64,000 bases of DNA from Poa pratensis (lineage: Eukaryota; Streptophyta; Magnoliopsida; Poales; Poaceae), in contig CAMZMU010000107.1 in the NCBI GenBank assembly GCA_947311845.1, forward strand, positions 40,390,838 to 40,454,837, read 5' to 3'. The position numbers and the translations under genes are program-made. The notes beneath the pieces were generated by a model that saw only the letters and a program-made list of their open reading frames with translations, searched no databases and was not told the origin of the DNA. This document shows positions 1-11,519 of the stretch, one piece after another. The first letter of the stretch is position 1. The number at the start of each line of letters is the position of its first letter.

Positions 1-3000
1 GCATCTTCTTAGAGCCACCTGGATTTTTCGCAGTGGGCAACTTCTTTGGTGGTACAGCCTTTTGAGTGACAAAGTCACTGCTGTCAGAACTGCGAGGCTG
101 CGCATCCTTAGAGACATGATTATCTTTGCGCTTCCAGAATGCATCACTGACGAAATCATCATCATCGTCTTCAACTTCAACAACAGTAGACTTCCCTTTG
201 TTTCCAGTAGAAGAAGACTTATTAGACCTTGTTTTGACAGTGGGATGAAGACGGGCAACAACCTTCTGTGCCTTGCTTTTGACCTTCACAACATCTTCTT
301 CACCAATGGGGGTAAAATCAGGTATGTAGCCTTGAGATCCAAATAAAGAATAGTTATCCTCCTCCATGTCAAGACGCTCTCCTGAAAAACAAATCACAAA
401 GCAGGAGTTCAGTACTCTCCAAAAAATTAAAATAGTTCATTCCAATAGCAAGCAGAGGTTCATACATAGGGTAAACTGAAGTTTAAAAATAGTTGGGGAC
501 AGAAAAAGAATAGAAACATTGTAGTTACTACCTGGTTCAACACCAATAGCGCTCTTGAGGTCTATGATCAAATCACTCGCGGTCAACCAGCTGTAAAGCA
601 TAGTCATCCTGATGTTCATAATGTCCTTTTGCCCGAAGTCTATCAGGCCATGGCCATCATAGGATTGCAAATTTTGCAGCATGAAGAAGCCACAGTCATG
701 ACTGCGCATTGCACCATGGAGAAAAAAATTAGCTGGATAGAATCAACAATAGCTGGGGTTTGCACGGTTGTGTGCAGAAAAAAAATGTCGAAACTGAAGA
801 TCTAGTCATTAAGGTATGTGCTTACGTGTTCTCTTGTCTTGGCGAATTGCGATAACCCAAACCCCAGCTATCAATTGATTTTGGCTCAAAGGAATTCCCT
901 TGTGAGTCTCTTGCTTCCCTCCATAATTTCTTTATATTACGCGCCATCAAATGTATAACCTTCTTGCCATCTGGATCCAAAGGTCCTCGCAGGGAATCGA
1001 TGAGCTCAAAACATTTCAACTTCACATTGATAGCCACTACACAGAAGTGGCCAATGACATCAACAGGTCCATCTAGTACAGCAAACAAAACCTGCAGAAA
1101 AAAGAAAGAGACAATGCAAATACACAATAAAAAATTCGCTAGAAAAGAACGAAGAAATCAGAGAATGTGCAAGGAACATGTAACCAAAAACAACACAAAA
1201 ATTGTGCTTACAATATCTTTCTTGTCTAAGCGTTCATCAGAAGCCGGATCAAAAAATCTCATCAAAACATTACTTGTTAAGTTTCCTTCGAATAGATGCC
1301 TCTGGTTGAATAAAAAAACAAAGCAAAAACAACAAAAAAGAAACAGTTAAAAATAAACTAAAAAAGAAAAACAAGGGAGGTTCACATATAAAAGTTGAAA
1401 AAGAGGTACACATACAGAGACGACATATGAAGCGACAAGTTTGTTCGAGTGCCTGAACTTTCGACCAATCATAAATGATCCAACAGTAGCCGTGAATGAA
1501 CATAGATAACCATAAGGGCAAAAAGCTTTGCCAACTTGTCCAATCGTGCAACGACATTCATCGAGATCGAAAAGTACATCATCCCTGCGGACAGAAAAAA
1601 ATGGACATAAAAAGAAGAGACATATTAAGGAGGTTCACATTGTAATACTTGGAAGTTAACAATGGCAAAATAATGTACTGGAGGGTATTAAAGCGCACAT
1701 TTTATTGGGATCCTTCCTCAGCCTACAAACTGCTTCATAAACTTCTATTATTTTCTTCATAATTGGCATATCAGAGAGCGAAAAACTCGAGCCTGGTCTG
1801 GAAGCTGCAAAGTTAACCAAAAAAATGATTAAATGAGGAGTTCACATATATGTGTTGGGGAGTTTAAGTTTGGTGCATATGCGTCTTGCCTTGTTCTTGC
1901 GAAGGTTCATCATCAGCATGGACATTAGCAGTCCCCTTCTGGGTTTCTTCAGCTGGTATGTCAGCACATAAATCGTCTTGTTTAGCTAGCCCATCATCAG
2001 GGATGTTGTCATGCATAACTGTTCCATGCAAACCCTGCTGTGCAACGCCAATGTCTTCAACGCCATCTTCACGAGTTGAACCATCATGGAATCCAGAAGC
2101 TTGTTCAGGTGCTAGGTCCTTGTTGAACGAAACATAAAACTGTTTACTTGTTGAAGCATCAACATCATCATCGTCAGGAAGATCCCGCAGCACGGAAGCA
2201 TCAACATGTTGAGGTGTGTATTTCGTACTGGACTGTGTATTGTCAAACAAGGCGTCTTCTCCATCATCTCCATCGCTGTAAGGTTGTGGCGGTGAGACAG
2301 GTGCAGGGGACGACTTTCGATCATCCTGAGGAGCAAAAGGTGTAAGACTAAGGTTGCCATAATCGGATACAACATCGTCTTCTTCATCAACTCCAACAGG
2401 ATCCTGAGAAGCTAACATCTCAGCTAGTTTTGCTTCTGCCTGTGAAAAGGAAGTTCAACCCAACATCAGTTTAAAAAATCATTTACATGTAACTACTTGT
2501 TTTAAAAAAAGAAGAAGAGAATAATATATAAGTAGGAAAACACAATAACAAAAGACTACCTCAGCAACTCCTCCTGATTGAATGAATGAATAAATTTTGC
2601 TGTGAGAACTCTCAGGATCAGCATCTCCCTCAAAGATTTGCTTTGCTATAGTGGCAGCTTCTCTCTCATGCTCCTTGCATGCAGCATCTTGTTTCAAGCG
2701 GAACTCAACAAAATCTGACTTCATGGAAGTTATAGCAAGCCTGAAACTGTTCAGATATTGGGTTTCAGTCTGTGTTTGCTCCTTAACTGCTTCAACACTA
2801 GGTCCGTGCCCATCAGGAAAAAGACCAGATATAATGCTCATGCGATCAGAGGTTGTTGGAATATTATGAGAGACTTCTTCAACTTTCTGCAACAACTGCA
2901 TCATTTGGTCAAAGAATGCTAGAGAAGAAAGGCCATCCCCATCTGAAGTAGGATGATCTCTTGGTTCAAATTTATCAGATGGCTGCTGTGGGGTGTGAAT

Positions 3001-5697
3001 AGTTATCTGAGTGCTTGGATTAGGATCAGAAGTGTGATCAGGGCAAGGTAGGCTGGCAGGTGAACCAGGGCGTGAATCGTACAAAAGTTTTTCAGCAGGC
3101 AAACTATAACAGTAGACAATTTGATTGCAGCCTTTCCACTGAAAAAGAGGGATAATAATAGACAAGTTTAGCATAAAAAGTTATAGCTACAAAACATGGT
3201 ATGAAGGATGCAAAAACAAGAATGTAAAAAATAGAAACTAACCGGGAGTCCACCAAACTTGTATTGTAACAGGTCAGCGCCACCATTTTTTTTCATGTCA
3301 AGGTAGAAAATCTCGCTCAGAGGTTTCTCGTGCAAGTAATTCGCACGTGGCGTCTTGATGTGCATCACAGAGTACCGAGCTGAGTAGCAGCTGTCCAGGT
3401 ACATGACGGTCGGCACAATCCCGCCACCCTCAGGGCCAGCCTGCGGGATACTTCTATCCTGATACTTGATGGCAGCTCTCTGTATCTCATCAACTACTAA
3501 CTGGCAGTAGTCCATCTTCGCCATTTTTTTGTAGTTCATATTGACAAGCATAGCAGCCTCCCTCCCCACACGTGGAGCTGACCCAGGACATATAAGCTTG
3601 TTAAACAGAATTTCAAAGAACACCTTCACAGCCAAATCAACCTTAGTTGGATCTTCAACTAAATCTTTTAGAATCTTGCGCAAATCCTTTATCAGAATGG
3701 GAGAATTGCTATCAATCCCCAGTTCTCTCTTAAAACTAGCTAGAGCCTCGTCGTGTCCAGTGTCAGAAGGCCTTGGTGCAGTGTCGCCGCCAATCGGCAG
3801 ACCAAAAATATGGTGAACCGCCTCTCTGTTGACGTCAAGCATTTTGCCAGGTCCACAGTGAATCTTCATAGTTGCTGTGTCCATAATCGACAACAGATGG
3901 CACATGAGTACGCGGGTGACATTGCCCTCAAGCACCCAATCAAAAACACATCCAAAGCCAGCTTCAATGACCTTTGCCCTGTGAGCTTCTTTCAGCAAAC
4001 TGGCCGCAGCACGGACTTCACCAAGAGAACAGCGCACCGTTTGCTGGAAACGCTTCTTTTCACTGTCTTCATCATCTCTTCTCTTCCTCCGACCCTGCGG
4101 CTTCTTTGGAGCTACGTGTCTCTTCCTCCTCTTCATAATCTGCAGCACAGCAGAAAGAAAAAAAATAAAGGTTCATATAAAATACCAGTAGGAAGTTCAC
4201 TTAGAGTAAAAAAGAAAGTTAAGTAAAACAAACAATAAGAAAAAAGAAAAGCAGGAACCCCACCTTAACATTTTTGTCCTCAAAGTCACCATCTTCAGCA
4301 TCAAACTCCGCATTATCGCCATCAGATTGAGCATCAGGGGTGTATGTACTGTCAGCAACCCGCTTACGTTTAGCAGCACTCCATTTAACAGGGGCGGGTG
4401 CATCGTGTGACAATCTCTGGACACTACGGGCAACACGATTACTACGCCGAGGAGTATCCCCAGTTGCATTTTTCACCTTGGCAGCAGCCACCCTGGTTTT
4501 CTTGGCAGGTGGGGGCTCTGCACACAGTTCTTCGTGAGGGGCATCAGAGACGTTTACCTGGAGATTTCTCAACCTCCCTGGATATTTTCTTTCATAGTAA
4601 GCTGTCAACTTCTTCTCATGTTCAGCTACACGGGCCCCGTGTTCCTCCGCATACTTATCAAGCTGTGCCTGAACATTGTGTTCCTGAGTAACTTCCTCCG
4701 GGCCAACAACACTCTGCGATGGCGTATCCTGCCACTCAGGGGTGCAATCAAGAGAATCAGTCACACCAACTGGATGAATTGGAGTGGCGTCAAACAATGG
4801 TCCAGCTGTGCGTTCGCCAGGGGCACTACTACTGTCAAGCACGTCGCCTACAGTGTACGCCGGCGGAGTACCATCATAGAGAGGCGGGTCAGGTGGCGCA
4901 TCTGCCGCCATTGCATTTGGAGGACCGTCACCAGAAGCACTGCTGCCATCACCCAAATCAGATCGAGAGGCCAACAGAGGCGTACCGTCAAACAAAGGCA
5001 TATCAGATGGCGCATCTGCAGCCGTTGCTTCAGTAGAACCATTGCCAGTAACAACAGTGCTGTCACCACCAAACCCTCGAGTGGACAGCGGCGTACGGTC
5101 GAACAAAGGCAGATCAGATAGCAAATCTGAAGCTGATGTGGTCTCTCCGATGGGGTTATCAACATTGACCTGATCTAAGGATTCCTTAATGATATCATCA
5201 ACTACACACACACAAAAAAAAATATAGTGTTACGAAACAAGCAAGGTTATGCTCAGATGCTAACAAAAAAAAAGTAGTTCACATGATACTAGCAAAAAAA
5301 CAATGCTCAGAACAAAGCATTAACAAACACAAAACACATAGCTATAAAAAAAGAAACTAAATCAACATGAAATCCACTGGCATAAAAAATCTAAAAAGAC
5401 ACTTGCACAAAATATGCATAAGTTTCAATTGCTGCCAACAAAAATAAACATAAGGGGGGTTCACAAGAACATATAACAGAGGTTCATATATAATTATGAT
5501 ATAGAAAACTATATTGTTCATGCATGATTCAGAAAATGTCACTCATTACACACAGTGCATATATCACACAAAAAAATAATAACTAAAGATATGCAAACCC
5601 TACGCAGCAACATACAAAATAATTATCACAGAATAGTTAAATACAGCCAAAGGGGTAGAAATTAACCTCCGATTCCTGACGGGGATGAAGGATCCAT
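1..5697 (-). CDS. Ulp1/C48-type cysteine protease-like protein, 11 visible exons, 3' end outside window
   Basis: Exons on the minus strand are 5697-5667, 5201-4264, 4139-3243, 3138-2560, 2439-1890, 1804-1699, 1584-1416, 1301-1212, 1091-826, 701-532 and 381-<1, and every splice phase agrees over about 1390 codons. The protein starts MDPSSPSGIG. Exon 2 has four PLFDxTP-like repeats, a coiled segment and basic patches. Exon 3 resembles the plant-mobile/DUF1985-like domain that precedes plant Ulp1 domains. Exons 9-10 hold the C48 peptidase core: His in GHFCVVAI (about residue 1135), Asp in LIDSLRG (about 1152), Gln in RQENT (about 1206) and Cys in HDCGFF (about 1212). All four are intact. The last exon is acidic/basic and open at the window edge. 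C48 enzymes cleave SUMO-like modifiers. Such genes are often transposon passengers in grasses, and the TA-flanked end suggests that here. Intron 5 uses a GC-AG pair. Confidence 0.85.
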
Positions 5698-6424
5698 TGC
5701 TTATGCGCATCAGAAGCCACCAGAAAAAAAAAGGAACGGCAGGAACTCGAAGTCCAGGCGCAGAAGAACACACACGAGCAGGAAACCGGTGAGGAAGGGG
5801 AGAGCAGATGCCACGCGCGACCGACCGAGGATGCAATACGGCGGGTCAAAGGAATATACGCGGCGGATCCGAGCCCCCACCGACGAAATCAGGCCCCCAA
5901 ATCGTCCCGCGCCGCCGGTACAGAAACCCTAGCAGATAGACGGCCGACGTGCAGCGGCGCGCGGGTGGGGGATTCTCCGCTCCACCGACTGGTATACGGG
6001 AGAGACGCGCGGAGAGGCGGAGGTGTGGAGCATACGGGGGAGCGCGGAGCGTGCGGCGGTGATGTCGAGAGCTCCGGCCACGACGGGAATGCGGGGTTTG
6101 AGAAGGGAGAGCGACAGCAGTTGCGGGTTGTGTGTGGCGACAGCAGTTGTGTCGACAGAGAGGTGGGAGTTAATGGATGTGTGGAGCGGGGGTTTCGACA
6201 CGTAATTAAACAAATTAATGGCAGGAGTGTAAAATACGTGGAAATAAAAGAAAAAGGAAATTACTTAATAAAAAAAACTGGGGGGGGGGCCCCCCCAACC
6301 CCCCCCCCCCTCCCAGCAGGAAGTTCACTGGTTCCGATATAGGGGAGTTCTGAGAGGAAAACTGCCCGGTCGGCAGGAAGTTCACCTCCTTCTTAACCCG
6401 CAGTTCAGAAAGTTGTGCAGAATA
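5698..6424. other. 5' leader/promoter side of the Ulp1-like gene and subterminal end of E1
   Basis: GC-rich sequence (about 5760-6190) lies directly upstream of the Ulp1-like start codon on the minus strand and probably contains its promoter and 5' UTR. I see no clear TATA box. From 6230 the sequence becomes AT-rich. It then has a striking tract at about 6281-6312: a run of G, a run of C, two A and a second long run of C. Two copies of AGGAAGTTCAC follow at about 6317 and 6374. Confidence 0.5.
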
Positions 6425-6455
6425 GTTATTCTAGAAGGGAGTCTAGAATAGCAGG

Positions 6456-6457
<2 letters not shown>

Positions 6458-6519
<62 letters not shown>

Positions 6520-6525
6520 TATATA
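6458..6525. repeat. (TA)n microsatellite between E1 and E2
   Basis: About 68 bases of almost perfect TA dinucleotide, with one ATACAT interruption near 6511-6516. It directly joins the E1 right end to the E2 left end. Confidence 0.97.
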
Positions 6526-6644
6526 GGTGTGAGCTATTCTACAACCGGTTGTAGAATAAGAATCTACAACCGAAGTTATACTGTCCTTCTGTTCTACATG
6601 TACTGCTCGTATGATCGAGAAGTACAAGTTCCGTATTTTTGACG

Positions 6645-7320
6645 TAGTTTTCTAACCGTTTGTCCAAATTTAGCAAATAATATACCGTTGAAAAGCTAAT
6701 GAAATTCCGCAACTTTCTTATCTCACAACATTTTTCCAAATTCGCTACGGTTTGAAACTAATTTTGAAAGTATTCAAATCTGAAAATATAACAGCGAACG
6801 TATTTTTCAAATATTTTCTCAACCGCTTATCGGAATGATGCAAACGATATGCCGTTGGAAAGCTGTTGAAATTCTGCAACTTTTATACTTTTACGGTTTT
6901 TCCAAATTCTTCACCGATTAAAAGTGATTTAAAAAATACACAAATCTGTAGTTAACAAATACGGGCGGACCGAATTTTACCGCTGTTTTCCAACCATTTA
7001 TCGGAATGATTCAAATGATATGGCGTTGGAAAGATACCGACGATACCCAACTTTTTCATGTTGGTCGATTTTGCAAATTATTTACCATTTAAAAGTAATT
7101 TTTATAGTTCTAACATCACAATAACATATATGGGCGGACCAAATTTTGACCGTCGTTTCTCAACCACTTATCGGAATGATTCAAGTGATATGGCATTGGA
7201 AAGATACCGATGATACGCAACTTTTTTGTGTTGGTCGATTTTGCAAATTGTTTACCGTTTAAAAGTAATTTTAATAGTTCTAACATCACAATATCGGTGT
7301 TTCACGGGAGTGCCGAGATC
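6645..7320 (+). repeat. Four degenerate tandem repeats of about 170 bp
   Basis: The word CGGAATGAT recurs at 6831, 7002 and 7172, each time followed by TTGGAAAG-type sequence and GCAACTTTT or CCAACTTTT. A weaker first copy starts near 6650. Spacing is 170-171 bp. The last two copies are the most similar and share the flanking text TGGGCGGACC. The array lies just inside the left end of E2. Confidence 0.8.
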
Positions 7321-7479
7321 AAATTGACGAGTTTAGCACTTTAATTCGTTATGAGATGCAATACTTATTACAATTAGACTCATATTACACCATATGAAGC
7401 CTATGCTACTGACATTTCAGGCATACAAAGCACAAATCGACGAGATTATTGTGAAATATTTCCGCCCCGAAGAAACAGA

Positions 7480-10400
7480 GTACCTGAACTTCTCTCAAAC
7501 CCATACCTGAACTTCTCGTTTGATCCGTCTGTACTGCCCACGTAGTTTTCGTGATTAGTGTTTACTAAATCAGTGATAACTTTCTCATACGATGTCCGTT
7601 TCAGGTGTATGACCACTCGAAATGCTCAGACTGAAAAGACGCTTGTATTAAATTTACCGGTAAAACCGGTAACGAAAATCTCGAAAATCGATTTCTAAGT
7701 GTTTTTTTGCTATCAAAGTTCGGTCAAACCATTTTTACCCGTTTGATAAATTATTTAGCAACCCATCCGACATCGGAATTGAGTGATTCTGGTTGCGTTG
7801 TAAAGATAAAGTCAGGGAGTATCTACTAATAAATGAAAATAAAAATAAAATATATTTGTAGCAAAGTAGCGACTATTATTCACTAAAACTTGTTCATACC
7901 ACACTTGTACTTCCCGAAAGTGAGTTTTGTACTTCCCAGATTGTTTATGTGTACTTCTCGGCTGGATACTTACTGTTTTGTTAAACTTTCCGGCAGGATG
8001 TGAAATTCACAAACAAAATATCTGCACTTTTTTGGAAACATACTTGAACTTCTTAGATGATGCATATGTACTGCCAACGGGGTACTATTCACTAAAACTT
8101 GTTCATACTAAAAATATGTGTAGCAAAATATATAGCGACTATTATTCACTAAAACTTGTTCTTACCAGACTTGTACTTCTCAAAAGAGAGTTTTGTACTT
8201 CTCAGATTATTTATGTGTACTTTTAGGCGGGATATTTACGGTTTCGTTGAACTCCCGTTGGTATGTGAAATTCCCTAACAAAATACCTGGACTTCCCTAA
8301 AAACATATTTGAACTTCTCGGTTGATGCGTGTGTACTGCCGACGGGGTATTTTCACGATTAGTGTTCAGTAAATCAGCGACAACTTTCTCATACAGTGTC
8401 CATTTTAGGTGTATGACCACTCGAAATGTTCAGCCGGAGAATACACATCTATTAAATTTACCGGTAAAACCGGTAACGAAAATCTCAAAAAACGATTTCT
8501 AAGTGGGTTTTTTTTGTGGTCAAAGTTCGGTCAAACCGTCTTCATACCACACTTGTACTTCTCGAAAGTTAGTTCTGTACTTCCCGGGTTATTTACGTGT
8601 ACTTTTAGCCTTTATATTTACCGTTTCGTTAAACTTTCCGGTGGGATGTGAAATTCACAAACAAAATACTTGTACTTTCCTAGAATCATACATGAACTTC
8701 TCTGTTGATTCACTTGTACTGCCGATTGTTTCAACCCTGTACTGCCTTGTTTTGTGTCGACGTTTTGTTTTTCTTGAACAATATAATGGGCTCGGCTGAG
8801 TCGTCATCGATGCGAAGGTAATAACAAGAAGTTCTATTTATTATTATTTTTAATATAATATTATGTCTTGTACATGTACTTCATGTGCTTAAAGTTTGTA
8901 CTGTCTACGTTGGCAATAATGTACTGCCCTTTGTTTTGTGAGTCTAATTTGTGATTATTTTTTTGTGACTCCTGTTGGTTTTGTGCATCGCTCATATGTG
9001 AAGGTAACTAATTCACATGTTTTATATTTCACCAATTAATGGGAGAAATGTCTAACCCACCGCGTTGACAGCGACGAAGCCTCCAAACCCTAACGCCGCC
9101 GAGGCTGAGTCCGCACGTACGCCGCGGAAGCGACGACGGCGACGAAGCCGAGCCGTTGGATCAACAAAATCCCATCATGTGTATTCATCGTGAGTTATGG
9201 TTGGGGGTGAGGGTCTAGTAACTAGTAAACCCAACTTATATATCTTACATAGGAGAGATTTAAATCTAATTATTTTGTAGAATTATTTGACAACACATCC
9301 GATCTCGGAATTGAGTGATTCTTGTTGCGTTGGAAACATGAAGTCATAAACTATGTATTAACAAATGAAAATAAAAATAAAATATATGTAGCAAAATAGC
9401 GACTATTATTCACTAAAACTTGTTCTTACCAGACTTGTACTTCTCAAAAGTGAGTTTTGTACTTCTCAGATTATTTATGTGTACTTCTAGGCGGGATATT
9501 TACGGTTTCGTTGAACTCCCGTTGGTATGTGAAATTGCCTAACAAAATACCTGGACTTCACTAAAAACATACTTGAACTTATCGGTTGATGCGTGTGTAC
9601 TGCCGACGGGGTATTTTCACGATTAGTGTTCAGTAAATCAGCGACAACTTTCTCATACAGTGTCCATTTTAGGTGTATGACCACTCGAAATGTTCAGCCG
9701 GAGAATACACATCTATTAAATTTACCGGTAAAACCGGTAACGAAAATCTCAAAAAACGATTTCTAAGTGGGTTTTTTTTGCGGTCAAAGTTCGGTCAAAC
9801 CTTCTTCATGCCATACTTGTACTTCTCGAAAGTGAGTTCTGTACTTCCCCGATCATCTATGTGTACTTCTAGGCTTTATATTTACCATTTCGTTATTTAC
9901 CGTTTCGTTATACTTTCCGGTGGGATGTGAAATTTAGAAACAAAATACTTGTATTTTCCTAGAAACATACCTGAACTTCTCTGTTGATTCGTTTGTACTG
10001 CCGATTGTTGCAACCCTGTACTGCCTTGTTTTGTGTCGTCGTTTGTTTTTCTAGAACAATATAACGGGCTCGGCGGAATCATCGTCGACGCGAAGGTAAT
10101 AACAAGAAGTTCGATTTATTATTATTTTTAATATAATATTATGTCCTGTACATGTACTTCATGTGCTTAAAGTTTGTACTGTCTACGTTGTCAATACTGT
10201 ACTGCCCTTTGTTCTGTGAGTCTAACTTGTGATTATTTTTTTGTGACTCGTGTTGGTTTTGTGCATCGCCCATATGTGAAGGTAACTAATTCACATGTTT
10301 TATATTTCACCAATTAATGGGAGAAATGTCTAACCCATGGTGCGTTAGCGATGGCGTTAGGGTTTGGAGGTTTCGTCGCCGTCAACGCGGTAGCGTTGAC

Positions 10401-11460
10401 GGGCGATGAAACCTTCGAACCCTAACGACACCGAGGCTGAGTCCGCCCGTACGCCGCGGAAGCGGCGACGGGCGACGAAGGCGAGCCGTTGGATCAACAA
10501 AATCCTGTAATGTGTATTCATTGTGACTTATGGTTGGGGTGGGGGTGTAGTAATCCCAACTTATATATCTTTACATAGGAGAGATTTAAATCTAATTATT
10601 TTGTAGAATTGGGTTTATCGAGGCTGAGACGTCGTTATCATCGTTATTAGTATTAGTTTCGATGAGTGTGCTACCTCAATGTTTTTATTTAGAATGTGAA
10701 ATTCACAAACAAAATACCTGTACTTTCCTGAAAACATGTCCGAACTTCTCTGTTAATTTGTTTGTACTTCCGACGGGTTTATTTTCGCGGTGTTAAGTAA
10801 ATCAGCAATATGGGCATGTACTGACGGAGAAACATGCCTCTCAAAATGTTTTAACGGAGAAAACACATCTATTAAATGTACAAATCGACTTCCAAATGGT
10901 TTTTTTTTCACGTTTAAACTCTTTGTACTTTTCGGCGTTAAACTCTTTGTACTTTTCCACGGAATATTTGTCTTTTCATTTTAGTTAAACTTCCTACCAG
11001 CGGTAACCAATATTTGTGCACTTTCTGCTATTTATACTTCTAGCCAGCGGACCTCCCGAACCTTAGCCATGTACTTCCTAGTATTAACGACTATACTTCC
11101 AGGTTGATTTCTTTTCTCATTTTCACACACTAACCGATTCGAGAGGGTCGTTGGGACATGTCACATGTACTTCCCATATCTGAATGTACGAGGAAGCGCA
11201 CATCAATTAAATCATGAGTAAAGTGCGCACACCGTTGCAAAGCACCATGTGTATTTTTCTACAGTAGCGTATGTTGGAATATAAAAGATCAGGAGTACTT
11301 CCCAGTACGTGTAGTGCCCAGCTTGTATGCACCCAGTTCTACACCCAAAGAATTAATCCTAGATTGTTTTTCCATTGATTCTCGTGTGTACTTACATTTT
11401 CTAGCGACCTGTACTTACCCTCCTCAAATACTTGTACTTCCTCTACTCTAACCTATTGCT
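7480..11460 (+). repeat. Dense short-motif array (TGTACTTCYC, TGTACTGCC, TGAACTTCTC)
   Basis: Dozens of copies of TGTACTTC, TGTACTGCC and TGAACTTCTC occur, nearly all in the same orientation, spaced irregularly by 20-60 bp. Clear examples start near 7500, 7906, 7930, 8170, 8560, 8870, 9440, 9820, 10010, 10150, 10740 and 11090. Oriented arrays of this kind behave as subterminal transposase-binding repeats in several plant DNA transposons. That role here is inference. No protein-coding ORF longer than about 100 codons crosses the array. Confidence 0.75.
7751..10615 (+). repeat. Two large tandem repeat units (about 1.53 and 1.33 kb)
   Basis: Unit 1 runs about 7751-9283 and unit 2 about 9284-10615. 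Both begin with AATTATTTRRCAAC and CGGAATTGAGTGATTCT, pass through TTTACCGGTAAAACCGGTAA (8458 and 9720), and end with CTTATATATCTT and TAAATCTAATTATTTTGTAG. Most internal landmarks are offset by 1264 bp. Unit 1 has an extra 80-bp internal duplication near 8080-8160. A partial third copy of the middle part lies at about 7550-7700. Confidence 0.85.
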
Positions 11461-11519
11461 GAAAACGAAGAAACAAAAAAAAGCGAGTGCAACTTCGCTA
11501 GCTTTTCTGAAAAGAAAGA

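Larger units (their letters stand above)
1..6457 (-). mobile_element. E1: right part of a (TA)n-flanked element carrying a Ulp1-like gene
   Basis: The right end lies at about 6457, where the sequence changes abruptly into a pure TA tract. The last 33 bases (6425-6457) contain a hairpin with 9-bp arms (6427-6435 and 6442-6450), and read inward on the minus strand they start CCCCTGCTATTCTAGA. The ends of E2 and E3 also start next to TA tracts and have a related GCTATT core. The left end is outside the window, so length and terminal inverted repeat cannot be confirmed. The element's main content is the Ulp1-like gene. Short GRAGTTCAC-type motifs recur in its introns and next to its end. The superfamily cannot be assigned: no transposase is visible, and the TA flank hides any target duplication. 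Confidence 0.6.

Noticed and set aside
6415..6642. ORFs with long Tyr-Ile repeats on both strands
   Set aside because: They are translations of the TA microsatellite.
7480..11460. CACTA transposon, suggested by subterminal-type motif arrays
   Set aside because: Neither end of E2 starts with CACTA or CACTG, and there is no 3-bp target duplication. The ends abut TA tracts instead.
7480..11460. CRISPR-like array because of repeated short words
   Set aside because: Spacing is irregular, the words are degenerate and all features here are those of a plant nuclear genome.
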